Assembly: GCA_050951365.1 (NCBI GenBank)
Contig: JBMNIX010000010.1
Span: forward strand, 186,001-250,000
Origin: JAAYHG01 sp012735455
GTDB taxonomy: Bacteria; Bacillota; DTU030; DUMP01
Direction: 5' to 3'
Length of the DNA stretch: 64,000 nt
Shown: positions 8,225-17,018 of the stretch, piece after piece
Numbering within the stretch: the stretch's first letter is position 1
Layout: each line of letters starts with the position of its first letter
Notes under the pieces: model-generated
What the model was told of the DNA's origin: nothing
What the model saw: the letters and a program-made list of their open reading frames with translations, nothing else
The model's database searches: none
Position numbers and translations under genes: made by a program

Positions 8225-8731
8225 CTATTTAGGTTGATTCGTCAAAGCTGTTTTTGAAGCTGCCCTAATGTGTCGTGGGGTGATTAGGCCGCCCTCCACC
8301 TCTAAGAGACCTATGCTAGGAGTCCCGCTACGTGGGTAATTGGGACTACCTGGGTTAAAGAGGAGGAGCCCACCTTCACCATAGGTGGCAACGGCTTGAT
8401 GGGTGTGTCCAAATACCACCGCGGCCGCTCCTACCTCAAGGCCACGGAAATAGAGTCGTTGCAAGCCCCACTTCACGCCGTAACGATGTCCGTGGGTAAG
8501 GAGAACCTTTACGCTTCCTAAATCCACCACTTCTTCTCCCGGCCCGTGGGCTCCCACATCACAGTTTCCTGTGACCGCTACTACGGGAACGCTTTCATGC
8601 TGAGCCCAGCCAAAGGGATCACGGTAGTTGTCGCCAGCAAAAAGAAGAAGGTCCAAAGGCATAAGCTCTGCCAGGGCTGCCTGCGCCCCTTGCCAGGAGC
8701 CGTGCGTATCACTAACCACAGCGATGCGCAT
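8225..8731 (-). CDS. YfcE/MJ0936-type metallophosphoesterase
   Basis: 168-residue calcineurin-like phosphoesterase. The dinuclear metal motifs appear in order: SDTHG (res 7-11), GDN (33-35), GNCD (near 55), THGHRYG (near 79) and FGHTHQ (near 107), followed by NPGS. The family shows phosphodiesterase activity on artificial substrates; the natural substrate is unknown. Its ATG lies inside the end of rdgB (20-base overlap), so the two are translationally coupled, as in many Clostridia. Confidence 0.93.
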   Translation of the reverse strand: MRIAVVSDTHGSWQGAQAALAELMPLDLLLFAGDNYRDPFGWAQHESVPVVAVTGNCDVGAHGPGEEVVDLGSVKVLLTHGHRYGVKWGLQRLYFRGLEVGAAAVVFGHTHQAVATYGEGGLLLFNPGSPNYPRSGTPSIGLLEVEGGLITPRHIRAASKTALTNQPK

Positions 8732-9341
8732 GCTGCAATTCTCCTCTTTTAATTAAATCGGTCAGCAGACCACTTAGCCGTTGGATGGCCTTTCCCCTGT
8801 GGCTAACAGCATTTTTGTCCTGCAGGTCCATCTCTGCCATGGTCAAGTCCCGTTCGGGCAGGTAAAAGAGGGGATCGTAGCCGAAACCGCCGCTGCCGCG
8901 CTCCTTTTCCAGGATCACGCCTTCGCAGGTACCGTCCACAGTCAACTCCTTGCCCTCACCCCAGACCAGGGCCAGTACCGCACGAAAGCGTGCCGTGCGC
9001 TTCTCGGGTGGCAATCCTTGAAGAAGGGTCAAGAGTTTAGCATTATTGGCGGTGTCATCCCCTTGTGGCCCCGCAAAGCGGTGGGATTGCACCCCTGGTA
9101 GTCCCCCCAGGGCATCCACCTCCAAACCGGAGTCGTCAGCCAGACTTGGTAGTCCGGTAAACGTAAAAGTGGCGCGGGCCTTCTTGAGGGCATTCTCTCT
9201 GAAAGTGCTGGCATCTTCCACCACATCAGGGAAAGCGGGGAAATCGTGCAGGGAACGGACAGTAAAGCCCAGATTCTCCAGAGCAGCACGGAACTCCACT
9301 ATCTTGCCTCTGTTTCGCGTTGCCAAGACAATGGTCGTCAC
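8712..9341 (-). CDS. rdgB: XTP/dITP diphosphatase (non-canonical purine NTP pyrophosphatase)
   Basis: RdgB/HAM1-family housecleaning enzyme that hydrolyses ITP, dITP and XTP to monophosphates. Motifs: the N-terminal nucleotide loop LATRNRGKIVEF, the metal-binding segment ADDSGLEVDALGG, GGFGYDPLFY, and the C-terminal SHRGKAIQ. I chose GTG 9341, just after the rph stop, because it gives the conserved TTIVLATRN start with GGAGGG 10 bases upstream; a TTG 6 codons earlier is possible. Product about 209 residues. Forms an operon with rph upstream and the YfcE-like gene downstream. Confidence 0.95.
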   Translation of the reverse strand: MTTIVLATRNRGKIVEFRAALENLGFTVRSLHDFPAFPDVVEDASTFRENALKKARATFTFTGLPSLADDSGLEVDALGGLPGVQSHRFAGPQGDDTANNAKLLTLLQGLPPEKRTARFRAVLALVWGEGKELTVDGTCEGVILEKERGSGGFGYDPLFYLPERDLTMAEMDLQDKNAVSHRGKAIQRLSGLLTDLIKRGELQHAHRCG

Positions 9342-9342
9342 T

Positions 9343-10086
9343 CTACTTCTGCCCTCCAACTAAGGCCGCATCAACACCTAGAACCTTTTTCTGTTCTGCT
9401 ATCAGTTGGTTTATACCGACTGTGGCCAAATCCAATAAGTGATCTAGTTGCTCGCGGGAAAAGGGATCCAGCTCTGCCGTTCCTTGTATTTCGACAAAAC
9501 GGCCACTGCCTGTCATTATAACATTCATGTCCACATCAGCCTGGGAGTCCTCGGCAAAGGAGAGATCCAGCAGGGGTTGTCCCTCCAGGATGCCCACGCT
9601 AACGGCAGCCACGTAATCCAGCAACGGCGAGGTGCTCAACTGCCCGCTCTGAAGAAGTGATTTTACGGCATCCACCAAGGCGACAAAGCTCCCGGTAACA
9701 GCCGCCGTGCGGGTGCCACCATCAGCCTGAATAACATCACAGTCAAGCCAAATGGTGCGTTCGCCCAGGGCATGCAGCTCAATGATAGGCCTGAGTGAGC
9801 GGCCAATAAGGCGTTGTATCTCCAGACTCCTACCGCTTACCCTGCCCCTTACAGCATCGCGGACGGTGCGCACCGGAGTTGCCCGTGGCAACATGGAGTA
9901 CTCGGCCGTTATCCAGCCTTGCCCGCTTCCCCTTAAGAAAGGTGGGACTTTGTCCTCAACAGAGGCTGTGCAAATCACCTGGGTATCCCCTGCAACAATG
10001 AGCACAGATCCCTCAGCATGCTTTGTGAAGTGGCGGGTAATCCGGAGCGGCCTAATCTCATCAGCTAGTCTTCCGTCTCCACGCAT
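9343..10086 (-). CDS. rph: Ribonuclease PH
   Basis: Phosphorolytic 3'-5' exoribonuclease that trims tRNA 3' ends. The protein starts MRGDGRLADEIRPLRITRHF, the family N-terminus, with GGGAGGATC just before ATG 10086; the longer open frame to 10185 is not supported. Signatures include VEDKVPPFLRGSGQGWITAEY (phosphate binding), GRSLRPIIEL and the catalytic CDVIQADGGTRTAAVTG. 247 residues, normal length. The rph-rdgB-yfcE order is common in Firmicutes and places RNA trimming, nucleotide sanitation and the tRNA array together. Confidence 0.97.
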   Translation of the reverse strand: MRGDGRLADEIRPLRITRHFTKHAEGSVLIVAGDTQVICTASVEDKVPPFLRGSGQGWITAEYSMLPRATPVRTVRDAVRGRVSGRSLEIQRLIGRSLRPIIELHALGERTIWLDCDVIQADGGTRTAAVTGSFVALVDAVKSLLQSGQLSTSPLLDYVAAVSVGILEGQPLLDLSFAEDSQADVDMNVIMTGSGRFVEIQGTAELDPFSREQLDHLLDLATVGINQLIAEQKKVLGVDAALVGGQK

Positions 10087-10203
10087 ATTGATCCTCCCAA
10101 TCCGTCTTAGTCCACTGGCCTGGCAACACCCTTTAGCCTTTACCAAGGCTAAGAGACTCATACCATCTGTAAGACCAAGAACCACCTTGTTCTAGCCCAT
10201 TTA

Positions 10204-11205
10204 TTATTTATTGCTGGAGGCCTTCATAAGGTTGCTCCCAGTGTTTTTTCTCTTGCAGGTGAGCAATGAGGTCTTTAACGCCGTTATGGAACCAGCGTCA
10301 GGGTGGAAGATAAACTCAATAATCTGTGTCCCTGGCTTAGCCACGGCCTCTACGTCTTTCTTACGGCTGGGGGAACAAATCACCCATTTTAGGCCAGTCA
10401 AGACTCGCTGCACTTCCTTAAGGTTGCGGCTAGTAATAATGGGCGCTTCGTTAAAGGTGAGGCCTACGTTGCTCAAAGCCTCAACTACGCTGGCACCAAA
10501 GGTCTGGGTCAAACACACTACCGGAACCACAGTCTCTCGCGGAATGCGAGCAATGTGCACAATACTAGCCAATTCTGGCTCCAAAGCAATTCCCAGGATC
10601 TTGTCGGCAGGAGCCCCTAACTCCCGAACCTCGTCCAGGTGGTAGAAAGTGGTCACCACCAGGTCCATTCGCGCAAGCTTATTCCTTTCCCCTTCTGTAC
10701 CTGCCCGCAAGTCATCTAAGAGCAGTGGGTGAATGGCTACACCCGACCCCAACTCCAGCTCTCTTGTAAAGTAGTCCAATTGTTCACGGTTACACTCAAT
10801 AAAGGCCACCTGGAGTTGTTCCAAGAGTTCCTTGCGCTCCCGCACCTGCAACATAACGATAGCTGTAAAATCTTCGATGGAAAAGCCTATGTGGGATGCT
10901 TCTTCCATGGCCAGATCGATCATCTTAATCAATCGTTCTTTCCGACCCGCCCGTTCCAGGCTGTCCTCTCCCACTGAAACATAGGTCCCTGAACCCTGCC
11001 GTCTTGAGATGATACCTTCGGCCTCTAATTCGTTGTAAGCCATGCTGACCGTATTGCGGCTAACCCCCAGCTGAAGGGCTAACTCACGCTCGGTAGGGAG
11101 CCGATGACCTGTAACCCATACGCCGCGTTGAACCAGATCTTTGATCTGGCTCTTTAATTGCACGTAAATGGGTATTCCACTCTTCCTGCTGATCACAAGA
11201 CCCAT
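10204..11205 (-). CDS. GntR-family transcriptional regulator with non-UTRA effector domain
   Basis: 333 residues. Residues about 10-77 are a GntR winged helix (IPIYVQLKSQIKDLV, then LPTERELALQLGVSRNTVSMAYNELEAEGIISRRQGSGTYV). The rest (about 85-315) does not look like the UTRA, FCD or aminotransferase effector domains; it contains DLVVTTFYHLDEV and VVPVVCLTQTFGASVVEAL and may be a Rossmann-like ligand domain. It lies 117 bases upstream of rph and 15 bases downstream of the UPF0316 gene on the same strand, so it is probably co-transcribed. Its targets are unknown. Confidence 0.85.
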   Translation of the reverse strand: MGLVISRKSGIPIYVQLKSQIKDLVQRGVWVTGHRLPTERELALQLGVSRNTVSMAYNELEAEGIISRRQGSGTYVSVGEDSLERAGRKERLIKMIDLAMEEASHIGFSIEDFTAIVMLQVRERKELLEQLQVAFIECNREQLDYFTRELELGSGVAIHPLLLDDLRAGTEGERNKLARMDLVVTTFYHLDEVRELGAPADKILGIALEPELASIVHIARIPRETVVPVVCLTQTFGASVVEALSNVGLTFNEAPIITSRNLKEVQRVLTGLKWVICSPSRKKDVEAVAKPGTQIIEFIFHPDAGSITALKTSLLTCKRKNTGSNLMKASSNK

Positions 11206-11220
11206 CTCTAGCCCTCCGTT

Positions 11221-11742
11221 TTACTTACCTTGTTGCCCGAGGAAGCCCCCGCGGGTGGCGCGTGTATCCATTATAGTATAGAAAGCGTTGTCATCTGTCT
11301 CGCGCAGCATGTCCAGCAGCTGAGTGAGTTTCTTGCGCTTAAGCAGGACATGCAGCACCAGCCGCGGCCCCTCGCGGCCCTCGGCTGCGAAACAGGTAAC
11401 ACCAAAGCCCTGTTCCCGTAGCAGATCGGCCAGGGGTGAATCGTATTGGCTGGGAATGATCTCTACCGTTACAAAACCCAAGGCCATACGTTCCTCAATA
11501 GCGCTGCCCACATAGTTGCCAGTAGCAAAACCGAGGGCATAAGCCAAAAGGTTGAAGGGATTGTCCAGTTTGCCCACAACTTGGTTAAGGGCAAGTATAT
11601 AAACAATGACTTCAAAGAAACCAATGATAGCGGCAATTAGACGTTGTCCACGTACAACCATGATGGTACGAATGGTTGTACCTGACATGTCCACTACGCG
11701 AGCTACAAAGATAAAGAGATAGCCCAGCACACCATCGAGCAC
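11221..11742 (-). CDS. UPF0316 membrane protein (DUF5698/DUF2179)
   Basis: 173 residues. The N-terminal half has about three hydrophobic segments (LGYLFIFVARVVDM, LIAAIIGFFEVIVYILAL, LAYALGFATGNYVGSAI), matching the DUF5698 membrane domain. The C-terminal half is a soluble DUF2179 domain (VTVEIIPSQ to FYTIMDTRATRGGF). DUF2179 occurs in several Firmicute membrane proteins of unknown function. GTG start with GGGGAGAG upstream. First gene of the gene run leading to GntR, rph and rdgB. Confidence 0.88.
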   Translation of the reverse strand: MLDGVLGYLFIFVARVVDMSGTTIRTIMVVRGQRLIAAIIGFFEVIVYILALNQVVGKLDNPFNLLAYALGFATGNYVGSAIEERMALGFVTVEIIPSQYDSPLADLLREQGFGVTCFAAEGREGPRLVLHVLLKRKKLTQLLDMLRETDDNAFYTIMDTRATRGGFLGQQGK

Positions 11743-11799
11743 GACAGGCTCTCCCCTTTCGTTTAGCTAACTGCCCAAAAGGCGTACCAAGAAATAATT

Positions 11800-11838
11800 C
11801 GGGGGTCGGGACAGAAGTTCCTGCACGCCGAACCCCCG
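11800..11838 (-). terminator. Terminator of the amidase gene
   Basis: CGGGGGT-CGG pairs with CCG-A-ACCCCCG across an 18-base loop. On the minus strand it is followed by AATTATTTCTT. It lies 15 bases past the amidase stop codon. The T-tract is modest. Confidence 0.6.
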
Positions 11839-11852
11839 TATCCTTATTTATC

Positions 11853-13758
11853 TTACTTAGCACGAAAGTAGGAGAGAATTCCTGCAAAAATTCCCTGGGC
11901 CACTTTCTCCCGAAAAGCAGGATCGCCCAGGAGCTTTTCTTCCACAGGGTTGGACAAGTAAGCTACCTCCACCAGCGCCGCTGGCATTTTGGTATAGCGC
12001 AGCACATTGTAGTCAGCCGTGCGAATCCCCCCTATCGGGCAGGCCAAGAGTAGGTATGAGCTCCTTGTGTATGGCCTCTGCCAGTTTTTTCCCTTCACGT
12101 CCGTCTTGGCAGTAGTAAACCTCTGTGCCGCGCTTGCTGGCTTCGGTGAAGGAGTTGCAATGGATGCTTACGAAGGCCTCAACACCAGCCTTGTTGGCTA
12201 TCTCCGGACGATCCCGGAAGTCCACCGTGTCATCTCCCTCTCGCACCATAAGAACCTTGGCTCCTGCAATTCGCAGCAACTCAGCCACCCGAGCAGCAAT
12301 GGCCGCATTTATGTCTTTCTCCAGAAGGCCACTTTGGCTTACCGCCCCCGGTTCACGCCCACCATGGCCTGGGTCCACCGCAATATAACGACCAGCAACC
12401 GGGCTCGAGCTCACATTCAAAATTATCTCTCCTGGGTTATCACCGGGCACAACCTCATGGCTAACATACGACTTGAGTTCTACCACCACACGAGCAAGGT
12501 CGGGATCCACTGCAAACTGGCCAGCCCTCACCTCGCGCACCGTAGTATCATCTATCTTGAGGACCGTCTCAGCCACATTCATAATGGTACCAGGAAAATC
12601 CAGTACCAAGCGTTCAGGGTCAGAAAGGCGCAGGGTGTTAACATTCACCGGGCCCGTGGCCTGTATGTGTACCTCACCGCCAACCAGCCCCTGTTTATAA
12701 GTAAAACCCGTTATCTGAGCCGCAAGCCGTATCTCTAACCCATCGGGCAGAGGTGTTACCTGATACTTCGTGGCGCGGTTCTGATCCAAGACCAGCCGCA
12801 CACCACCTGCGCTCTCGCCCAGACGTACTTTTTGCGTCAAGGCTGTCTCCACCGCTAGTTCCTTGGGTGCTGCCCCTGGGACCACCCCAGGCATGTCTAC
12901 AACCAAACGCTCCGGCTCAGCCAGTTGCTGCAGAGTATAAGGTACTGTGCCCGTGGTCGTCACCCGTAGGACATCGGCACCGTTTTCTTGTCGGTATTCC
13001 AAACCCTCTACCCTATGTGGCAACACCACCGCCAACTCCCCGGCGCTAGATGTCAAGGTAAAGGGGGTGGGACCTACCAGATCAATAACCACCTCTACCA
13101 CCGGCTCGGCTTCGGTTCCGACTTGGGACACGGCGATCCCTTTGATCAGGGCGTCTTGTACCGACAGCGGGCCAGGGGGCATCTGCAGGGTACTTTCCGG
13201 CAAACGGATCACAATTTGGTTTTCCGATTGCAGCACGCTGCCTTTAAGCAGGCCAGTACCAGCTATGGCTACCACTTCCCGACCGTTTTCCTGACGGACA
13301 AAAACACTGGTGATCTCTGCACCCCGAGCAAAAACGCTTACGGTGCGGGTGTTGTTATTCCATTCCACCTGAGCCCCTAACGCCTCACCGATAAAGCGCA
13401 GGGGTACCATGGTACGGTTTTTGATAATCATTGCCGGAGCATCAATCTGCCGCTTTTCTCCATTTACAGTGGCCGTTTTTTCTCCAATTCCAAGTTTGAT
13501 CTCCTGGCCACCCGAAAACACAGTTACGCTGCGCGTCTTGTCATCCCAGTGCACTTGTGCGCCTAGCCCTTCGGAAACCACCCGCAGCGGAACCATGGTA
13601 CGATTGTTGACAATGGTTGGAGCTACATCGGTCGCAACCTGCTCATTATTGATGAGCAGTTTTATCGCGGGTGCCGCCTCTACCGAAGCACTCCCGCCAA
13701 CAACCATAGTTATTAACATAAGAGCAAAACAAAAAAACGCCAGGCCGCTCCTGCGCAT
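11853..13758 (-). CDS. N-acetylmuramoyl-L-alanine amidase with copper-amine-oxidase-like and AMIN domains (frameshifted)
   Basis: Secreted cell-wall hydrolase that cleaves the MurNAc-L-Ala bond. Order: signal peptide (res 1-29, AFFCFALMLITMVVGG), two copper amine oxidase N-like repeats (about 35-145, each with NNRTMVPLRV/KNRTMVPLRF and GAQV-W), AMIN-type beta repeats (about 150-440), then an Amidase_3 domain with Zn ligands in DPGHGG, LLEKD and SIHCNS. At 12027-12032 the plus strand has six C where five keep the frame. The extra base stops the protein after GLPDRG, and the last 60 or so residues, including the catalytic Glu in ALVEVAYLSNP, continue in another frame (11853-12026). Either an assembly error or an inactive gene. 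Confidence 0.88.
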
Positions 13759-13845
13759 TTATCTTCCCCCTGAACAGGATCACTTCCGACCTAATATATG
13801 GTTCGTCACCTAGATTCTACTTCTTTCCCCATAATCCTGCAGGGA

Positions 13846-13892
13846 ATAAAAAACAAAAAAAGAGGCTTCTAGCCAATTATTGACAGAAGCCT
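13846..13892 (-). terminator. Terminator overlapping the end of the gerM gene
   Basis: AGGCTTCT / AGAAGCCT (13863-13870 with 13885-13892) followed on the minus strand by CTTTTTTTGTTTTTT. The 3' arm contains the stop codon of the GerM gene, so the last codons lie inside the hairpin. Confidence 0.88.
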
Positions 13893-14879
13893 GTTCCCAC
13901 GTGATGTCGCGGGTTCCGTCCAGTCTCTATATGTTTGCGGTATTGGGATCGACTGTTTCATTCTAGGCACCACCAGCGGTTCGCCGTTCACCAAGAGCTC
14001 CAGACTTTCTATCCCTTCAAATTGACTTAGGGTATAACCCAGTGCCCCAAGCGTTATACTTTGTTCCGATCTAATGTTTCCTTTTGTATCGCGCAGGACG
14101 GCCTCAGAAGAAAAGTTAAGCCGCAGTATTTCGCCTCTATGCTCACAACTTAAGAGCTTGGTTCCTTCGGGAAATACCGGGGACAGGCCTGGCATACCCT
14201 GCGGTCCGGCCACAAGCTGCGCCACAGTGGCCGCAATAACATCCTCTGTCTCTGGGTCTAAACTCACCGTTACCGGAACCAGATAAGCATCATGGTAACT
14301 GAAATAAAGGGTGGTTTCTACTCCACTTGCGTCCTCGGCCACCAGTCGATTGATACTGTCAGGTCGCGTAAGCGGTTCCTTTAACTGGGCAGCTTCGGCG
14401 TTGTCCACAACCTGGCCGTCCAGCAAAATCTGCACCGCATCTATCTCAGGAAACTCTGTCAGAGTGAGGACAATACTGTCCAGGATTCGCTGCCAGGCCA
14501 ACTCTTCGGATTTCTCTACTATCTCTCCTCCGAGATCCAAGCAGGCAATTCCATTCTTCACATAGAGATCGCGAACCACAGCTTTCACTGGTAAAGGACT
14601 CTTCAGGAGTTCACCGTCGGTTGGCCCTGCCAGTAGTTTGTCTATAGCATGGCGCGGCAGATCTCCATTGGCTGTCACCCAGGCGTTAACCGGCAATAGG
14701 TAATCCTCGGTCTGTGTCTCGTAATACACCGTCACTAATTCCTGTTTTCCCGGCGTTTCCTCCTTGAAAGCATTCGCTTCCTCTTCTATTGGGATACCGG
14801 AGGCACAACCAGGTAGGGCCCATAGGGATGAGGCTAAGAATGCCAATAACAACCACGAGGCCCATTTCAGTCCTCGCAT
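13869..14879 (-). CDS. GerM-domain lipoprotein (sporulation/germination)
   Basis: 336-residue lipoprotein. The signal peptide ends in the lipobox ALPGC near residue 25, so it is anchored outside the membrane. Two GerM (ring-building-motif-like) domains follow: one from about ELVTVYYETQTEDYLLPVN to VQILLDGQVV, the second from ETTLYFSYHDAYLVPVTVSL to LELLVNGEPLV. GerM binds SpoIIQ/SpoIIIA complexes in B. subtilis engulfment. I chose ATG 14879 because AAAGGGGGTG lies 8 bases upstream; the open frame to 14984 has no signal. The presence of this gene suggests a spore former. It follows a cell-wall amidase, another envelope gene. Confidence 0.88.
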   Translation of the reverse strand: MRGLKWASWLLLAFLASSLWALPGCASGIPIEEEANAFKEETPGKQELVTVYYETQTEDYLLPVNAWVTANGDLPRHAIDKLLAGPTDGELLKSPLPVKAVVRDLYVKNGIACLDLGGEIVEKSEELAWQRILDSIVLTLTEFPEIDAVQILLDGQVVDNAEAAQLKEPLTRPDSINRLVAEDASGVETTLYFSYHDAYLVPVTVSLDPETEDVIAATVAQLVAGPQGMPGLSPVFPEGTKLLSCEHRGEILRLNFSSEAVLRDTKGNIRSEQSITLGALGYTLSQFEGIESLELLVNGEPLVVPRMKQSIPIPQTYRDWTEPATSRGNRLLSIIG

Positions 14880-15125
14880 GAAAAGGGCACCCCCTTTGGT
14901 TATATGCCTTTGAACCTCCCCGTATAATGTATTCGACGCAAATTCAAGTTTCCCTGGTAGCCGGACCAGTTTTTTCTTGTCCAAGGACTGACAAGCAGGA
15001 GAATGCTCCCTACCCGCGAATCTAAGCTCTGTGCTGTATTAGCTTATTCTGCTGGCCGTGAATCGGCTAATCCCCATCCTGGCCAGTAACAAAACCTGAT
15101 AGGAATGACAAGGAGGTGCCCTATT

Positions 15126-15998
15126 TTGCCTTTGGACATTCAAGAGAGGGTTCCCCTTAAGGACTACACCTCTTACAAAATTGGCGGCCCCGCTCGCTAC
15201 TTTGTAGAACCACACTCTATTGCTGAACTAAAGGACGCTCTAAACTTTGCCGCCGAGCAGAACCTCCCCATTTTTCTCTTGGGATCTGGTACCAACGTGC
15301 TGGTAAGCGATTCTGGCGTCGATGGCTTGGTCATCCGCATTGGTCCCAGTTTTGCCTACCTGTCGATTCATAGTGGGCATGCACAGGTTGGGGCCGGGCT
15401 GCCGCTAGACCGCCTCGTTTCGTCTTTAGCTGAAGAAGGCCTCGGTGGCTTTGAACCCCTGGCGGGGATTCCCGGCTCGGTTGGTGGTGGACTCTTTATG
15501 AACGCGGGCGCTTACGGAGTCACCCTGGGCGACTTTGTTAAGGAAAGCGTTGTCATGGACTATGAAGGCTTCATCCGCCGCCTCACCCATAGCGACCACA
15601 GGTTCTCTTACCGGTACAGCGTGTTCCAGGAGAGTGATCTTATCGTGCTAGAGACACTACTCAGAGTTGAAAGCCACCCACGGGACGAGTTGCTGGCACG
15701 AATAGCCGAAACCAAAGAGAAACGGCGACGCCAACCACATCTGCCCAGTTGCGGGTCCACCTTTCGTAACCCCCCCGGCACCTATGCTGGGAAGGTAATC
15801 GAGGAACTGGGACTTAAAGGCACCCGAATTGGTTCAGCCCAGATCTCGGAGACTCACGCCAATTTCATCGTTAATCTGGGCGGAGCTACTGCTCAGGATG
15901 TATACTCACTTATCTGTCTAGTGCAAAAGAAAGCGGCCATGCGCGGTATCAAGCTCGTTCCCGAGGTACGCCTCTGGGGCGACTTTCAAGAAGGATAG
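15126..15998 (+). CDS. murB: UDP-N-acetylenolpyruvoylglucosamine reductase
   Basis: Cytoplasmic FAD enzyme that reduces UDP-GlcNAc-enolpyruvate to UDP-MurNAc. Motifs: YKIGGPARYF, the FAD loops LGSGTNVLVSDSGVDG and PLAGIPGSVGGGLFMNAGAYG, YRYSVFQ, and the proton-donor serine in SCGSTFRNP, with KGTRIGSAQISETHANFIVN near the C-terminus. I chose TTG 15126 because AAGGAGGTG lies 7 bases upstream and an ATG at 15105 sits before that site. 290 residues. It is an isolated plus-strand gene ending in a bidirectional terminator facing tmRNA. Confidence 0.96.
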   Translation: MPLDIQERVPLKDYTSYKIGGPARYFVEPHSIAELKDALNFAAEQNLPIFLLGSGTNVLVSDSGVDGLVIRIGPSFAYLSIHSGHAQVGAGLPLDRLVSSLAEEGLGGFEPLAGIPGSVGGGLFMNAGAYGVTLGDFVKESVVMDYEGFIRRLTHSDHRFSYRYSVFQESDLIVLETLLRVESHPRDELLARIAETKEKRRRQPHLPSCGSTFRNPPGTYAGKVIEELGLKGTRIGSAQISETHANFIVNLGGATAQDVYSLICLVQKKAAMRGIKLVPEVRLWGDFQEG

Positions 15999-16000
15999 CA

Positions 16001-16034
16001 AAAGACGCCTGCCTAGGCTGGCGTCTTTCTTCTA
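16001..16034. terminator. Bidirectional terminator between murB and tmRNA
   Basis: AAAGACGCC / GGCGTCTTT (16001-16009 with 16020-16028), with T-rich flanks on both strands (TTTCTTCT on plus, TTTTGC on minus). It serves convergent murB and ssrA. Confidence 0.85.
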
Positions 16035-16052
16035 GTCTTTTCTTTCTATGTT

Positions 16053-16407
16053 TGGTGGAGGCGGGGGGGAATTGCACCCCCCGTCCGAAGGTGTACCCAC
16101 ACAGGCATCTACGAGCGTAGCTCCTGCTTTAAGATTCGCCCGCACGGACTCCCAAGAGCCGGATGCCGATTGGACTAGCCCTGTAACTTTCCCGCCGCAG
16201 CCCCAGGGCAAGTGCCTGGCGGTAGCCCGCTAATATGACACCCGGGTCCGGCCCCGCAGGCTTAGGCCGGTCGGATGGGCAGCGTTAGTTACGCAGCCAG
16301 AGCGTAATCGTTGTTGGCAGTTATGCCGTTCCATGTTGTTACGCGGCCATGGTCCGCGGCTCGCTTCCTGTGCCAATACCGACCCCCGTCGAACCTAAAT
16401 CGCCCCC
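16053..16407 (-). ncRNA. ssrA: Transfer-messenger RNA (tmRNA)
   Basis: About 355 bases. The 5' end GGGGGCGATTTAGGTTCGAC and the 3' end, with a T-arm containing GGGTGCAATTCC-like sequence and an encoded ACCA, form the tRNA-Ala-like acceptor (GGGGGCG with CGCCTCC, one G-U). The mRNA-like part reads from a GCC resume codon: A-N-N-D-Y-A-L-A-A then TAA, so the tag added to stalled proteins would be (A)ANNDYALAA, ending in the classic ALAA degron for ClpXP. It lies directly downstream of smpB, whose last codons overlap its 5' end. Confidence 0.96.
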
Positions 16408-16883
16408 AAAGAGCGCTCCTTAAAGGCACGTTCAACATCCCGCTGGGCCTCGCGTCGCGCAACATCCTCACGCTTGTCGTATAGCTTCTTCCCTTGAGCC
16501 AGGGCTAAAGAAACCTTGGCCAGTCCTCGGTCGTTGAAATAAACGGAAAGCGGCACCATAGTCAAACCCTTCTGCCGCACACTCTGCTCCAAGCGGGTAA
16601 TCTCCCTCTTGTGGAGTAGCAGCTTGCGCGGCCGTTTCGGCTCGTGATTAACATATCCGCCCTTTTGATATGGGCTTATATGCATATTATAAAGTATAAC
16701 CTCGCCATTTTCAACTCGAGCAAAACTGTCCTGCAAATTGGCTTTACCCTCACGCAGGGATTTAACTTCAGTACCGATCAGGGCTAATCCCGCCTCATAC
16801 GTCTCGAGAATGTGATAATCGTGGCGGGCTTTGCGGTTCTCCGTAACCAGGCGCCGAGACGGCCCTTTTTTTTCTTTAGCCAT
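16395..16883 (-). CDS. smpB: SsrA-binding protein SmpB
   Basis: tmRNA partner that places it in the stalled ribosome A site. 162 residues: the N-terminal RKARHDYHILETYEAGLALIGTEVKSLREGKANLQDSF, the central HISPYQKGGYVNHEPKRPRKLLLHKREI, and the lysine/arginine-rich C-terminal helix. ATG start with GAGGTG upstream. The final codons (S-L-G-A-I-stop) lie inside the first 13 bases of tmRNA. smpB and ssrA are therefore physically fused at this junction. Confidence 0.97.
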   Translation of the reverse strand: MAKEKKGPSRRLVTENRKARHDYHILETYEAGLALIGTEVKSLREGKANLQDSFARVENGEVILYNMHISPYQKGGYVNHEPKRPRKLLLHKREITRLEQSVRQKGLTMVPLSVYFNDRGLAKVSLALAQGKKLYDKREDVARREAQRDVERAFKERSLGAI

Positions 16884-16956
16884 GTTTTTTCACCTCAAAC
16901 CAACAATCAACTGACTATTGCCAGTACATTCTAACACAATTAAGAGTCGAGTACAA

Positions 16957-16987
16957 CGAAAGGGCGGCCCTGGGGGCCGCCCTTTCG
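16957..16987. terminator. Strong 14-bp hairpin between hppA and smpB
   Basis: Perfect stem CGAAAGGGCGGCCC / GGGCCGCCCTTTCG with a 3-base loop, 32 bases past the hppA stop. The stem is very stable, but the T-tract on the minus strand is weak (TTGTAC). It probably terminates hppA or separates it from smpB. Confidence 0.65.
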
Positions 16988-17018
16988 TACCTTACCTTAG
17001 CTGTTTTGAAGCAATTAT

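Noticed and set aside
16048..16471. Open frames over tmRNA
   Set aside because: Reading through a structured RNA gene; only the tag reading is real.
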